64,000 nt of DNA from JBBQFD01 sp038321575. GTDB taxonomy: Bacteria > Bacillota_I > Bacilli_A > RF39 > UBA660. Below, in pieces: positions 44,501-54,376 of this stretch (position 1 is its first letter; each line of letters starts with the position of its first letter). A program made the position numbers and the translations under genes. Location of the stretch: assembly GCA_038321575.1 (NCBI GenBank), contig JBBQFD010000001.1, positions 1-64,000 of the forward strand. Reading direction: 5' to 3'. The notes under the pieces are model-generated. The model saw nothing but the letters and a program-made list of their open reading frames with translations, had not been told where the DNA came from and made no database searches.

Positions 44501-47500
44501 ATTAGCTTTAATTTTAATATTCTTACGAATACTCATGATCGGATCAATCAAGTCATCAATATCACATGACAAACGTTCACTATTACATATTTTAAAAGGA
44601 TTCGCCGTAGTATTGTTACGACCAATGAAATTAGCGCGTGATGTTTCAAATTCAAAATTGATACTATCTTCACCATCAATAAACATACGATTAACCACAA
44701 AATACTTAGTATTTTCTTTAGTGCGTGAACTTCTCTTAAAGATTAATGATGATGTTTTCTCATCTATTTCACTAGCAATTGTTAAACTGTTAAAAGCACG
44801 ATGTGCAATATCTTCTTCATTACGAGCCATAATAATTTCAGAATAAGACGTTACTTCTAAATTAATATCATCATTACTAGTATTTTCAAAAGTAATTTTA
44901 CGTATTTCCGCATTATGTTCCTTGGTAACCATGATTTCCGTATTAGTAATTATATCTTCATCTTCTCTTGTATACTTGATTCGATCACTAGCAAAAACCA
45001 CACGATATTTATCAGGTGCTTTCTTTGCTGGTAAATACGTATTGGTCCAAAAATTATTAGTTTTAAGATTTTTAATATATATAAACACTCCGTAATTCTC
45101 ATCCGTTACATTGCGGTAACGATTAATAAATAAATTTTTATATTTACTAAAACCTATACCGCGATCATTGATGAAAGTAGAGTAAAAACCATTAGATAAA
45201 ACTCCCACACTAGGCATTGGCATAATACCAGTTTGTTCTCTAACGTCAGTATCTTGAATATCTCGTTTATAAGAATATTTCTTATAACGTTCTATTTTTA
45301 GATCAATATATGGTCTAATTTGAACTTTTTCTTTTAATAATAATTCAATTGCTTTAATGTTTTTATCAGCATGAAAATATTCTTGAATAATATTTTCGTG
45401 AAAATAATTAGCGATACTAGATAGTATCATCCCTTGATGATGTGAATAATAAGCTTTAACAACAACTTTATCTTCATTGTCATAAGCTTCATATAAACCA
45501 TATTTACCATACATATCTAATTTTTTAAGTTTCTTAATATTTTCATATACACCATTTGGATATCTACCCAAAGCCATTAATGATCCATATGGAGCAATAA
45601 CAATTAACGGGGTTTCACTATCTTGGAACTTTAAATGTGGGACCCCAAAAGCTTTATATTTATAATTTTGTGAGTCATCTAATTCATTATAAGCTGATTC
45701 AGTTATACCCCATGGTAATTTGGGATCAGCTTCACGCATAAATTCTTTTTGAGCATAATACGCAAATAAATAAGTTTCATCTAATAAAGTGTGCTTATAT
45801 GTTTTCATAAATATTAATGGCATATAATATTCAAACATTGTTCCAGTCCATGAAACAACACCTTTATATAGTTTATATTTAGTTAACGTCTTATCTAAGC
45901 AAAACCAATGTTTAAAAGGTACATCCCCTTTAGCAATAGCAATAAAACTAGAAAGGCGTGACTCTGATAAGAAATTATTATAATGATATGGAACTAATTT
46001 ACCTTCATTAATCGTATAACCAACACTAAAGACATCAAGATCATGATTATATAACTTAGAGAAATCAGTAGCAGCAATTAATTTATTAACACGATATTCT
46101 AAAACTTTATAATGAGTTAAGTGTTCTAAGAATCCTTTTAAGACATATAACGATGAAACAAAATTACCACTATCAGCAGTTGATATAAAGAATGGTGGTA
46201 TTGCTTTCATTTCATAAATATTATACCAATTATATAAATGACCATTCCATTTAGCTAAACCCTCAACACTCTTTAAAATATTAGCTAATAAATCGATTGC
46301 GACAGTTTCGTTAATAATTTTTAATTCATAAGCTGAAATAACACTGGTTATCGATAAACCAACATTAGTTGGCGAAGTACGATAATCTATCTTTTCTTCA
46401 CGATTTGATTGAAAATTATCTGGCATCAAATAATTAAATTCTCTTGTTAAATAGTCCTCAAAGAAACTCCAAGTTCTGATAGCAATATCTCTAATTTCAC
46501 CTTTAGCTTTGCCACTCAACGGTTGTGATTCATACTTAATATCAAGACTTATAAAGAACATTAAGAATGGCGCAAATATCCATATCGAAGCCAAGAAGTA
46601 TGCTACATAAATATAATCTTGTTTAAAATAGTATGCAAGCCATATTATTAATAATGTAAATAAATAATTAGCTTTAAAATTATTAATATAAGTTAACAGA
46701 TTATTTTTAGAACGCTTTTCCACTTCTTCCGAAGTAATCCAATTTAGTAAATTCTTTTTACTTATTAGCATGCGATAAACTGATTTAATAATCGCATCTA
46801 AATATAAACAAGTTTCATATGGCAATAGAGCTAAAATAATAAATGATTTTATAACTACTGCAAATATACCAGTAATTAAATTCAAATAATACTTTAAAAA
46901 TATATCATATTTTTGTTTTGAAAATATCTTAGCAAATAAATAAAAGAAGATTGGGGTCGCTATTATAATCATAACTATAACCAAAGATATTGTTGGATTA
47001 AGTTTACTAATAGTAAATCCATATATGATTAATAACAGCAATGCTAAACTCTTTAAACTTCTAACTAAATTATCAAATATTTTCCACTTTTCAATTAAAT
47101 TGATCGGATTTTTAACAACTTCGTTCTTTTTATTTCTTACTTTGTTTTTAAGCCAACTAATAATTTGCCAGTCACCTCTGGTCCAACGATGATGTCGACC
47201 AGCATCATTTAAGTATTTAGATGGGAATCCATCAAAGAATTCAACATCACTAACAAATCCACAACGTAAGTAATTTCCCTCTAACAAATCGTGGCTTAAA
47301 ATAAGATTATCAGGGAAGTTATTATTGATTATTTCATCAAAAATCTCTAAATCATATATTCCTTTGCCAACAAAACTACCTTCATTAAAAACATCTTGAT
47401 ATAAATCAAAACTCTTGGTCGTATATATATCTAAACCTCCAAGACCTGCGAATAACTGTGTATATTGTGACTTATCAGTCGCTTCTAATTCAATACTAAT

Positions 47501-49240
47501 TCGTGGTTGCATAATTGCATAACCAGCAATAACCTTCTTGCGGTCTTTTGATAAAACTGGTTTGTTCATTGGGTGAATCATTGCCCCAATTAATTTTAAA
47601 GCAGTATTCAAAAGCAGTTTAGTATCTGCATCTAAAGTTATAACATATTTTATTTTAGTTTTAAAATCTTTAAAAGTATGATAATTAAAATATAAATCTT
47701 GATCTTCTTTATTTAATTTGTGTAATAATAATTGATTAAAATGTAATAAAGCTCCTCTTTTTCTTTCATAACCTAAATAAGAAGCCTCACTTTCATTATA
47801 AAAGCGATTACGATACGCAAAATTAAATACCTTACTACCATATTTTTCGTTAAGTTGATTAACTTTCTTAATGCCAGCATCGATAACTATTTGATCCATA
47901 GCAACATTTTCTGTTGTCTCGCTAGTTACATCACCAAGCAAAGTAAAGTATAAATTAGTTGTACGGTTTGATAAATAATATAACTCTAAATTATCAAACA
48001 TTTGGTTAACTTTGTTAGCGCTATTTAAAATAGTTGGAATAACTACCATCGTACTATATTCAGCCGGAAAACTTTCTTCAACTTTGATTTTAAATAGACT
48101 TTTCGTATTTACTGTTTTTAATAGTATTTGGTTTACTATATCAATAACATATCCTAATGACGGAATAAGTAAAAGCAGGAACCCCGTTATTCCAAAAAAG
48201 TATGAACCTATAAACGACAAAATCAATGTTAATGCAAACACGGTTGTAATATACACAACAGTTCTTGTTTTATAATCTTTTTCTTCAAATAAATAAAATC
48301 CGATATGTTTTTCGTTATTGTCAGCAACTTTTACTAAGTTCTTAATGTATTGATACTCATTAATTTTATTATTTTTAACTGTTTTCTTAATTTGATTACG
48401 ATATTCTGCTTTCGAACTTTCATACATCGAATCATATATATTAACTTTCTCATTAATTAATGCTTTTTCTGTATAACTAACACTAGAATATAGTAATTCC
48501 ATCTTAACTTTAATCATTTTTTTAAGTGATTCAAACAAATTAACCATTAATAAATTCTCGTTTAATTTTTCTTCGTGTTGTTCTTTAATAATATCCTTTA
48601 ATGACATACTATTTTTAATTAATAATTCATTTAATTTTTTAAAGACTGATTCTGAAATAGAATCAAGTTCACTTAATTTATAGTTTAATTCTTCAATATA
48701 ATAATGATTATCTAAAATCGAATTATTGATTTTTATATAATCATATATATTACGATTTTTCTTTTGATATTGATTTTTTTCGATTATTTTAAAAGCACGA
48801 TCAATACTATGTGTTTCATCAAGTTTGTTGTTTAATTTCATTGCTAGTTTCTTAAGCTCATTAATTATGATAATTCTGAGAACAATATTTATATAATCAA
48901 ATTCATCATAAGAAAAATAATCTTTATTTGCCTCTTGGTAATTATTAATTTGTTCAAATACTATCGCCAAACTAAATTTGAAATTTTGTTGCACTAAAAA
49001 ACTATAGAGTAATTCCCTTATTTGTTTCTTTCGACTATTTTTAATTTTTAAGATACTTTTCTTTTTTAAACTACCTTCAATTTGAATTTGTTGTTCACTT
49101 ATTAAATAGTAGTTATCAATAATCCATTCATTAATACTACCAACGCTTTGGTTTTGCTTTGTATATGAGACTAATTTTTTATAATACACCGTTATATAAT
49201 GAATATCCAAATTTAATTTTTTTAATACGATATTATTCAT
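41534..49240 (-). CDS. Cyclic beta-1,2-glucan synthase (NdvB/Cgs-like, GT84-GH189-GH94)
   Basis: A 2568-residue membrane enzyme. Order: helical N-terminus (1-320); two spans (327-370); glucosyltransferase with DADT near 537 and RHHRWTRGDW near 685; three or more span groups (723-897); a large glycoside-hydrolase-like transglycosylase domain (about 920-1300; SWTGTMFEYYMP near 1131, WGITESAYNE near 1180, SHHQGM near 1268); a beta-sandwich region; and a C-terminal GH94 phosphorylase domain with the catalytic GDWNDGM near 2248. In Agrobacterium and Brucella the same architecture polymerises UDP-glucose, closes the ring and trims length with release of glucose-1-phosphate. Motifs look intact. AGGAGG precedes the ATG, and an extended -10 lies at 49268-49276. 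Confidence 0.93.
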   Translation of the reverse strand: MNNIVLKKLNLDIHYITVYYKKLVSYTKQNQSVGSINEWIIDNYYLISEQQIQIEGSLKKKSILKIKNSRKKQIRELLYSFLVQQNFKFSLAIVFEQINNYQEANKDYFSYDEFDYINIVLRIIIINELKKLAMKLNNKLDETHSIDRAFKIIEKNQYQKKNRNIYDYIKINNSILDNHYYIEELNYKLSELDSISESVFKKLNELLIKNSMSLKDIIKEQHEEKLNENLLMVNLFESLKKMIKVKMELLYSSVSYTEKALINEKVNIYDSMYESSKAEYRNQIKKTVKNNKINEYQYIKNLVKVADNNEKHIGFYLFEEKDYKTRTVVYITTVFALTLILSFIGSYFFGITGFLLLLIPSLGYVIDIVNQILLKTVNTKSLFKIKVEESFPAEYSTMVVIPTILNSANKVNQMFDNLELYYLSNRTTNLYFTLLGDVTSETTENVAMDQIVIDAGIKKVNQLNEKYGSKVFNFAYRNRFYNESEASYLGYERKRGALLHFNQLLLHKLNKEDQDLYFNYHTFKDFKTKIKYVITLDADTKLLLNTALKLIGAMIHPMNKPVLSKDRKKVIAGYAIMQPRISIELEATDKSQYTQLFAGLGGLDIYTTKSFDLYQDVFNEGSFVGKGIYDLEIFDEIINNNFPDNLILSHDLLEGNYLRCGFVSDVEFFDGFPSKYLNDAGRHHRWTRGDWQIISWLKNKVRNKKNEVVKNPINLIEKWKIFDNLVRSLKSLALLLLIIYGFTISKLNPTISLVIVMIIIATPIFFYLFAKIFSKQKYDIFLKYYLNLITGIFAVVIKSFIILALLPYETCLYLDAIIKSVYRMLISKKNLLNWITSEEVEKRSKNNLLTYINNFKANYLFTLLIIWLAYYFKQDYIYVAYFLASIWIFAPFLMFFISLDIKYESQPLSGKAKGEIRDIAIRTWSFFEDYLTREFNYLMPDNFQSNREEKIDYRTSPTNVGLSITSVISAYELKIINETVAIDLLANILKSVEGLAKWNGHLYNWYNIYEMKAIPPFFISTADSGNFVSSLYVLKGFLEHLTHYKVLEYRVNKLIAATDFSKLYNHDLDVFSVGYTINEGKLVPYHYNNFLSESRLSSFIAIAKGDVPFKHWFCLDKTLTKYKLYKGVVSWTGTMFEYYMPLIFMKTYKHTLLDETYLFAYYAQKEFMREADPKLPWGITESAYNELDDSQNYKYKAFGVPHLKFQDSETPLIVIAPYGSLMALGRYPNGVYENIKKLKKLDMYGKYGLYEAYDNEDKVVVKAYYSHHQGMILSSIANYFHENIIQEYFHADKNIKAIELLLKEKVQIRPYIDLKIERYKKYSYKRDIQDTDVREQTGIMPMPSVGVLSNGFYSTFINDRGIGFSKYKNLFINRYRNVTDENYGVFIYIKNLKTNNFWTNTYLPAKKAPDKYRVVFASDRIKYTREDEDIITNTEIMVTKEHNAEIRKITFENTSNDDINLEVTSYSEIIMARNEEDIAHRAFNSLTIASEIDEKTSSLIFKRSSRTKENTKYFVVNRMFIDGEDSINFEFETSRANFIGRNNTTANPFKICNSERLSCDIDDLIDPIMSIRKNIKIKANSKKIIYLLVGFGKSREQIDEIVNTYNNKKIVDVAFEMATILNNMRNHYAGLNGRELMSYNTMLKYIYQTLPISIKRHEILHINNLSQDNLWKFGVSGDLPLILVNIDNAEDSGFIKEILQAYEFYKSRAIYLDVVIINNEVDGKKELVAKYINNLMYRINNLNYFENSPGNVYTISELSNEELVLFKTITKIYFDASIHKSLNQQIFDLDLLEPIKLEVSKTSNLITLLETKSPKIDFDNQYGGFSKNGSEYHVFNNDTPAPWSNIIANETFGTVITNNLGGFTYAYNSRQFKLTSWSNDAVGDPASEAIYINKQKFIPSLVKHGFGYSIFIANTEDYDMEIKVFVPRSDNLKLYDIKINNKKSTKIKLDIDFVIKPVLGETEEQTNSHILVDFDVTQNSLIMQNVYNKVFRNEKVFMSSSEKIVKYDLNDVSTKTISISIDLFKDESKELSFMLGCANNTEDIINKYQTKEFIANEFIEVVEYWKEKLSNIVIKTPDKSFDYMMNGWYLYQVYASRLYAKSAFYQVGGAIGFRDQLQDSMSLIYSNPTFTRDQILKHAKHQFIEGDVLHWWHEELSLGARTKFSDDYLWLLYVTYEYLKVTNNYTILDEKVVFVEGEHLGEQQDEKGINYSYSATQETLYYHLKLSITKALNQLGTNGLPLMGSGDWNDGMNKVGNKGIGESVWVGFFLYDLLNKIEEIAPKEDVDFIKTCHESAIELKKSINANAWDGSWYLRAFFDNGDTLGSKNNASCQIDLLSQSWSILSNVIDPRNIKPLIKEIDNRLVDNDNHLIKLLSPAFFEEKNDPGYISDYLPGVRENGAQYTHATLWYIMSLIKIGEINKAYGYLKMINPINRTTNAIDVLKYKTEPYVIAADIYSKNNYAGRGGWTWYTGSASWAYKIGIEKIIGLEKTGNTLTINPHIDSTWLNFEFTYKYLNTIYDIKVNNKDHVSEGVSSIMIDEKKVKDNLINLIDDKKKHIIIVNMGGKE

Positions 49241-49267
49241 CTTAAGCCTCCTATATTAACTATATTA

Positions 49268-49276
49268 ATTATAACA
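49268..49276 (-). promoter_or_regulatory. Extended -10 for the glucan synthase-pgi operon
   Basis: The minus strand reads TGTTATAAT, 28 bases before the start. A matching TGTTATAAT for the divergent gene lies 42 bases away. Confidence 0.55.
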
Positions 49277-49317
49277 TATAACACCAATTAACAAATATAT
49301 ATTTATATTCGATAATT

Positions 49318-49326
49318 TGTTATAAT
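49318..49326 (+). promoter_or_regulatory. Extended -10 for the phosphohexomutase gene
   Basis: The plus strand reads TGTTATAAT, 15 bases before the start codon. Confidence 0.5.
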
Positions 49327-49341
49327 ATAATTGGTGATAAA

Positions 49342-50703
49342 ATGAAAGAATTTAATGAGAATATTTTTAGAGCTTATGATATAAGGGGTATTTACGGAAG
49401 TGAACTTACGGATGATTTGGCCTACAACCTTGGATTAGCATTTGGTACCAAATTAAAATTAGAGCACAAGACAAGAACTGTTGTTGGGTATGATAACCGC
49501 ACTTCTTCAGTGTCGCTTTTTAATGCCCTCACTAAAGGTATTAAAGAAACAGGCATTGATGTTATTAATATTGGATTAGTCACTACTCCGATGTATTATT
49601 TTGCTTGGCAACTATTTCAAGTTGATTCTGGCATTATGATTACGGCTTCACACAATCCTAAAGAACACAATGGTTTTAAAATATCATTTAATGGCACCTT
49701 TAATGCCTATGGTGAGATGATTCAAGAATTCAAGGAATTCATCAAAAAAGGAAAATTTATAAGCGGTCAAGGACTTACTATTAATGAAGATATAAAAGAC
49801 CGTTATATTGACTTTGTTTTAAAATCAATTAAATTAGGTGAAAGACGACTAAAAATTGTAGTTGATTCAGGTAATGGTACTTCAGCCATTATTATAAAAG
49901 ATGTTTTAAATAAATTAAATATTGATTATATCCCTCTTTATACAGAATCAGATCCTAATTTTCCTAATCATCATCCTGATCCTAGTGTTCCAAAAAACAT
50001 GGAAATGCTTAGTGAAGTTGTTAGAAGTAAACAAGCTGATGTTGGATTTGCATATGATGGTGATGCTGATCGTATGGGTTTAGTTGATGAATCCGGCAAC
50101 ATGATTAGTAATGATCACTTTATGATTATGATTGTGAGAGATATTATTAATAACTTAAGCGATAAACGTATTTTGTTTGATGTTAAATGTTCAAAGAGTT
50201 TAGAAGATGAAATTATTAAATTAGGTGGAACCCCAGTTATTTCAAGGACTGGTAATTCATATCTTAGAGCAAGAATCGTTGATGATAATATCCCTTTTGG
50301 CGGTGAGTTATCAGGACATATTTTCTTTAATGATAAATTCCCTGGTTATGATGATGGTATTTATGCATCACTTAGAATGATGGAAATATTAAGCAATACT
50401 AATAAAAAGGTTAGTGAATTATTAAGTGGTATCACTAAATATTACTCAACACCTGAATTAAAGATGAATGTTAGCGATGATAAAAAATTCGCTTTAATTG
50501 AACAAGTAAAAACTTACTGCCAATCTAAAAATTATAAATTTTTAGATATTGATGGTTGTAAAGTCATATTCGATGATGGCTTTGTTCTTGTTAGAGCATC
50601 AAATACCGGTCCTCAAATAACCTTAAGGTTTGAAGCGACAACTGAATTAAGACTTAATGAAATGAAAACTGAATTTGAAAATGTTATTAATAAAATGCAA
50701 TAA
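49342..50703 (+). CDS. Phosphoglucomutase/phosphomannomutase
   Basis: A 453-residue alpha-D-phosphohexomutase of the ManB/AlgC-like group. It opens with FRAYDIRGIYG. The phosphoserine is Ser103 in TASHNPKEHNG, the metal loop is YDGDADRMG near 239, the sugar-binding loop is GGELSGHIFF near 312, and the phosphate-binding end is RASNTGPQITLRFEA. It moves phosphate between C1 and C6 of glucose and/or mannose. It lies divergent to the glucan-synthase-pgi operon across about 100 bases, which suggests it feeds or drains that pathway: glucose-1-phosphate for UDP-glucose, or recycling of what GH94 releases. Confidence 0.95.
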   Translation: MKEFNENIFRAYDIRGIYGSELTDDLAYNLGLAFGTKLKLEHKTRTVVGYDNRTSSVSLFNALTKGIKETGIDVINIGLVTTPMYYFAWQLFQVDSGIMITASHNPKEHNGFKISFNGTFNAYGEMIQEFKEFIKKGKFISGQGLTINEDIKDRYIDFVLKSIKLGERRLKIVVDSGNGTSAIIIKDVLNKLNIDYIPLYTESDPNFPNHHPDPSVPKNMEMLSEVVRSKQADVGFAYDGDADRMGLVDESGNMISNDHFMIMIVRDIINNLSDKRILFDVKCSKSLEDEIIKLGGTPVISRTGNSYLRARIVDDNIPFGGELSGHIFFNDKFPGYDDGIYASLRMMEILSNTNKKVSELLSGITKYYSTPELKMNVSDDKKFALIEQVKTYCQSKNYKFLDIDGCKVIFDDGFVLVRASNTGPQITLRFEATTELRLNEMKTEFENVINKMQ

Positions 50704-50735
50704 AAGAAAAATCTAGGTTATCCTAGATTTTTTTA
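50704..50735. terminator. Bidirectional terminator
   Basis: A 10-bp stem of AAAATCTAGG with CCTAGATTTT around a 5-base loop has A and T flanks. Confidence 0.85.
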
Positions 50736-53700
50736 ATTTGCTTCAACTGAAATACTTGTACCACTCAGTTTCCAAATAAACTCTAAAGTAGTTGTATCTG
50801 TAAAATTAAATGAAGCATAATTCGTATAAATAGTTGTTTCTAATAACGCTTCTGCTGTAGAATTAATTCCATTTGGATCATACGTGTTAGCACTAATTAC
50901 TGTACTACCGTTAATTGTTGATGTGGCTAAAGCAACCCCTTCTGATAACGGATTGTTGTCCTTAGCACTAATACGGTAAACATTTGCAGTTCCTACTATT
51001 GCACCACCGCGATATAATGATCCGCGTATTGACCCATTTGTATATCCCCAGCTGCTTGGCCAGCCACTATCGTAGGTATATCCAGCAATTCCACCAACAT
51101 AATTTGTTCCTGTTACATTTCCTTCTGACATAACATCAGAAGCATTACCATAATTATAACCAATTACTAATCCTGTATATGTAGTTCCCACTATGTTTCC
51201 AGATACATATATATCAGAAACATTGGTGCTACTTCCTTGATTATATCCAACTACTCCTCCAGTATGTGTCCCTGTTGCTGTTACAGCCAAGGTTTTTATA
51301 TTCATTCCTTTTACTGAACCAGATCCGGTATTATTTCCGACTATTCCTCCGGTATAGTTACTACCATTTACAACAGTATTTGTAACATTGATTTTACTTA
51401 TTATTCCTATATTTACACCGGCAATAGCACCAGTATAATTATCACCATTAATATTTAATCCTGTTAAATTAAAATTAGTAACAGTCCCACTATTATATCC
51501 GAATATTCCGGTATTATAGGCACCGCTCAAGACAATATTATTTAAAGTCTTCCCATTACCATTAAAATTACCAGTAAATCTATTGTTATCGCTTGATAAT
51601 GTATAAAAGTATTTATCACTAAAATTGATATTATTCATTAATTTATAATAAGATCCTGGTGATAAACTAATTTGATTAAATTCTTCGTAATTAGTTATCA
51701 AATACGGATCATCACTAGCGCCAGTACCGCTCATCGTAATAGCGGTATTGGCTATTTTAGGAATTATAACACCGCTGCTATTGTAATCAAAATAATAACC
51801 ATCAGCATCATTATCACCACCAATTATAGTATCTAGAGTTATTTCGTAAGTATTAATACTTGATATTCTAGAAGGACTAATATCAGAACCGTCAACTCCA
51901 TAAAAACTAGTACCATTGATAGCTACACCATTAACTAAAATATCACTAGCCGACATAGCTTTATTAATTGTTCCGGCATTACCAGTTGGTGATATTTTAT
52001 TATAATTTGACGTCGCTGTAATATTGCCTTTTTTATAAATAACACCATTTATATAGCCATTTATATAACCATATGATTCTGGCCAACCACTATTATGATT
52101 ATATCCAGCAATTCCTCCAACATAATTTATGCCAGTTACATTACCTTCAGTTGTAACACTCTTAATATTTCCTTTGTTATAACCGGTAACTAATCCAACA
52201 AAATTAACCCCTGTTACGTTTCCTTTGTAAGAAACTGTTGATACATATGCATTGAGACCTCCGTCTAATAATCCAGCAATTCCACCAGTATTATCTCCAG
52301 TTCCCGTAATAGTTGCGTCAATTACATATGCACCGATAATTTTACCGCCACTGTTGCATCCTACTATTCCGCCGGTATTAGAAACGCCATTTACATTAAG
52401 ATTTGTAACATTAATTTTACTAATTGTTCCTGCATTTAAGCCTGCCATTGCACCAGTACAATTTCCTCCACTAATGGTTAATCCTGTTAAATTAACACTG
52501 GTAATAGTTCCACCATTGTATCCAAATATTCCAGTATTATAAGCACCATTTAAAACAATATTACTTAATGTCTTTCCGTTGCCATTAAAATTACCAGTGA
52601 ATCTGTTATTATCACTAGATAATGTATAGAAATACTTGTTACTGAAACTAATGCTATTCATTAATTTATAATAAGACCCTAGCGAGAAACTAATTTGATT
52701 AAGTTCTTCATAATTAGTTATCAAATATGGATCATCACTAGCACCAGTACCGCTCATCGTAATAGCGGTATTAGCTATTTTAGGGATTATAACACCGCTG
52801 CTATTGTAATCAAAATAATAGCCATCAGCGTCATTGTCACCACCAATTATGGTATCTAGAGTTATTTCATAAGTATTAATATCTGTTATTTTAGAAGAAC
52901 TAATATCAGAGCCATCAGCTCCATAAAAACTAGTACCATTGATAGCTACACCATTAACTAAAATATCACTAGCCGACATAGCTTTACTAATTGTTCCGGC
53001 ATTATCAGTTGGTGTTATTTTGTTATAAGTTGATTCGGCTGTAATATTTCCTTTTTTATAAAAAACACCAGCTATATAACCATTCATATAACCATATGAT
53101 TCTGGCCAACCACTATTATAAGTGTATCCAGCAATTCCTCCAATATGATTTTGACCACTTATGTTGCCTTCAGTGGTAACATTTTTGATACTACCTCTAT
53201 TATAACCAGTAACTAATCCAAGATAACACCATCCTGTTACATCACCTTTATAAGAAGTATTTGAAATATAAGCGTTAGAACCTCCTATAAGAAATCCAAC
53301 AAGTCCGCCAACATAGTTGGTACCGATAACATTTGTATCAATTACATATGCACCGATAATTTTACCACCTTCATTATATCCGGCAATTGACCCAGTATAA
53401 GTATTACCAGTAATTAACGAATTACTTAAACTCAAATCTTTAATCGTTCCGCTGTTGTATGCGAATAAACCCACATAATTTTGCGTTGGTCTATTAATGT
53501 AAAGATTATTAATAAATTTATTGTTGCCATTAAAAGTTCCAGAAAAAATGTAAGTATTATTATTTATCGGCAAGAACCCTAGGCCCGTTGTAAGTTCGGT
53601 TTTCAATGATTCAATGATAGTGTTACCATTTATATCACCAAAAGCAATTGTTGAACTATTAATATACGATTTATCATCTTGATAATTTAAATTATAATTT

Positions 53701-54320
53701 AAATAAATTGTTTTGCCATTAAAATTTTCAGTCTTAGCGAGATTCGAAAAAGCCACTAAATCTTCAATGCTGTTTATATTACATGTTGTATTTCCAGCAT
53801 AGTTTTCAGTTGCTCCTGATCCGCATATAACTCCAGGATTAGAATCAACTACTTGTGAATATATAACGGTATCGCTATGAATACCCATAATATCTGCTAA
53901 AAAGGTTGTCTCATCAAGAATTGATTCAACAATAGTTGGTTCTACATCAGTGTAATCTTTTACAACAGCAATTTGTAGGTCATTGTTCCAAATACCCAAA
54001 TAAACAACTCCTTCGTTATTTACTTCAACTTTACCACTATCAGGGAGTTTACCTTTAATATTTAATTTAATTTCACTTGTTTGAACACCATCTTCAAAAG
54101 TTACAACAAAACTAGAAACTGTCGTTTCTGTACTATTTAATTCGGCATACTTCATTTCAGCAGCTGAAACAATATTATCAGCACTTCTTAAAAAAACATC
54201 TGCTCTTGCTTTTTGAATGACACCAAAGATGGTTGGTGTTGCTATTAATGCAATAACCGACAAAATCACAATTACTGCTAATAACTCGATTAAAGTAAAT
54301 CCTCTTTTAATATTTTTCAA
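50733..54320 (-). CDS. Giant prepilin-like surface protein with tandem GLUG-type repeats
   Basis: A 1195-residue protein. The N-terminus is a class III (type IV pilin) signal: MKNIKRG, cut after Gly7, then FTLIELLAVIVILSVIALIA with Glu at mature position 5. About 200 residues of pseudopilin-like globular part follow. Three tandem modules of about 340 residues come next, rich in GLUG-like units (YTGSIAGYN, YVGGIAGY, NTGGIVG). Modules two and three repeat at 1023 bases in the DNA (CCAGTACCGCTCATCG at 51721 and 52744). It is probably processed by a prepilin peptidase and displayed as an adhesin. Start TTG after AAGGGGG. No pilus assembly genes lie in the window. Confidence 0.88.
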   Translation of the reverse strand: MKNIKRGFTLIELLAVIVILSVIALIATPTIFGVIQKARADVFLRSADNIVSAAEMKYAELNSTETTVSSFVVTFEDGVQTSEIKLNIKGKLPDSGKVEVNNEGVVYLGIWNNDLQIAVVKDYTDVEPTIVESILDETTFLADIMGIHSDTVIYSQVVDSNPGVICGSGATENYAGNTTCNINSIEDLVAFSNLAKTENFNGKTIYLNYNLNYQDDKSYINSSTIAFGDINGNTIIESLKTELTTGLGFLPINNNTYIFSGTFNGNNKFINNLYINRPTQNYVGLFAYNSGTIKDLSLSNSLITGNTYTGSIAGYNEGGKIIGAYVIDTNVIGTNYVGGLVGFLIGGSNAYISNTSYKGDVTGWCYLGLVTGYNRGSIKNVTTEGNISGQNHIGGIAGYTYNSGWPESYGYMNGYIAGVFYKKGNITAESTYNKITPTDNAGTISKAMSASDILVNGVAINGTSFYGADGSDISSSKITDINTYEITLDTIIGGDNDADGYYFDYNSSGVIIPKIANTAITMSGTGASDDPYLITNYEELNQISFSLGSYYKLMNSISFSNKYFYTLSSDNNRFTGNFNGNGKTLSNIVLNGAYNTGIFGYNGGTITSVNLTGLTISGGNCTGAMAGLNAGTISKINVTNLNVNGVSNTGGIVGCNSGGKIIGAYVIDATITGTGDNTGGIAGLLDGGLNAYVSTVSYKGNVTGVNFVGLVTGYNKGNIKSVTTEGNVTGINYVGGIAGYNHNSGWPESYGYINGYINGVIYKKGNITATSNYNKISPTGNAGTINKAMSASDILVNGVAINGTSFYGVDGSDISPSRISSINTYEITLDTIIGGDNDADGYYFDYNSSGVIIPKIANTAITMSGTGASDDPYLITNYEEFNQISLSPGSYYKLMNNINFSDKYFYTLSSDNNRFTGNFNGNGKTLNNIVLSGAYNTGIFGYNSGTVTNFNLTGLNINGDNYTGAIAGVNIGIISKINVTNTVVNGSNYTGGIVGNNTGSGSVKGMNIKTLAVTATGTHTGGVVGYNQGSSTNVSDIYVSGNIVGTTYTGLVIGYNYGNASDVMSEGNVTGTNYVGGIAGYTYDSGWPSSWGYTNGSIRGSLYRGGAIVGTANVYRISAKDNNPLSEGVALATSTINGSTVISANTYDPNGINSTAEALLETTIYTNYASFNFTDTTTLEFIWKLSGTSISVEAN
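51721..53760 (-). repeat. Tandem 1023-base coding repeats inside the prepilin-like gene
   Basis: The block ending with the protein segment GASDDPYLITNYEE recurs at a distance of 1023 bases (341 codons). The SASDILVNGVAINGTSFYG and YEITLDTIIGGDNDADGYY segments are also near-identical between copies. A third, more diverged copy lies at 50900-51720. The high DNA identity suggests recent duplication or gene conversion. Confidence 0.85.
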
Positions 54321-54376
54321 AATATGCCCCCTTATTGTTATTAATAAAATTATAACATTATTTTCTGTTTTTGAAA

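Noticed and set aside
52252..52542. Plus-strand ORF of 96 codons, Pro-rich
   Set aside because: It is the complement of Gly-rich repeats in the prepilin-like gene; no start signals.
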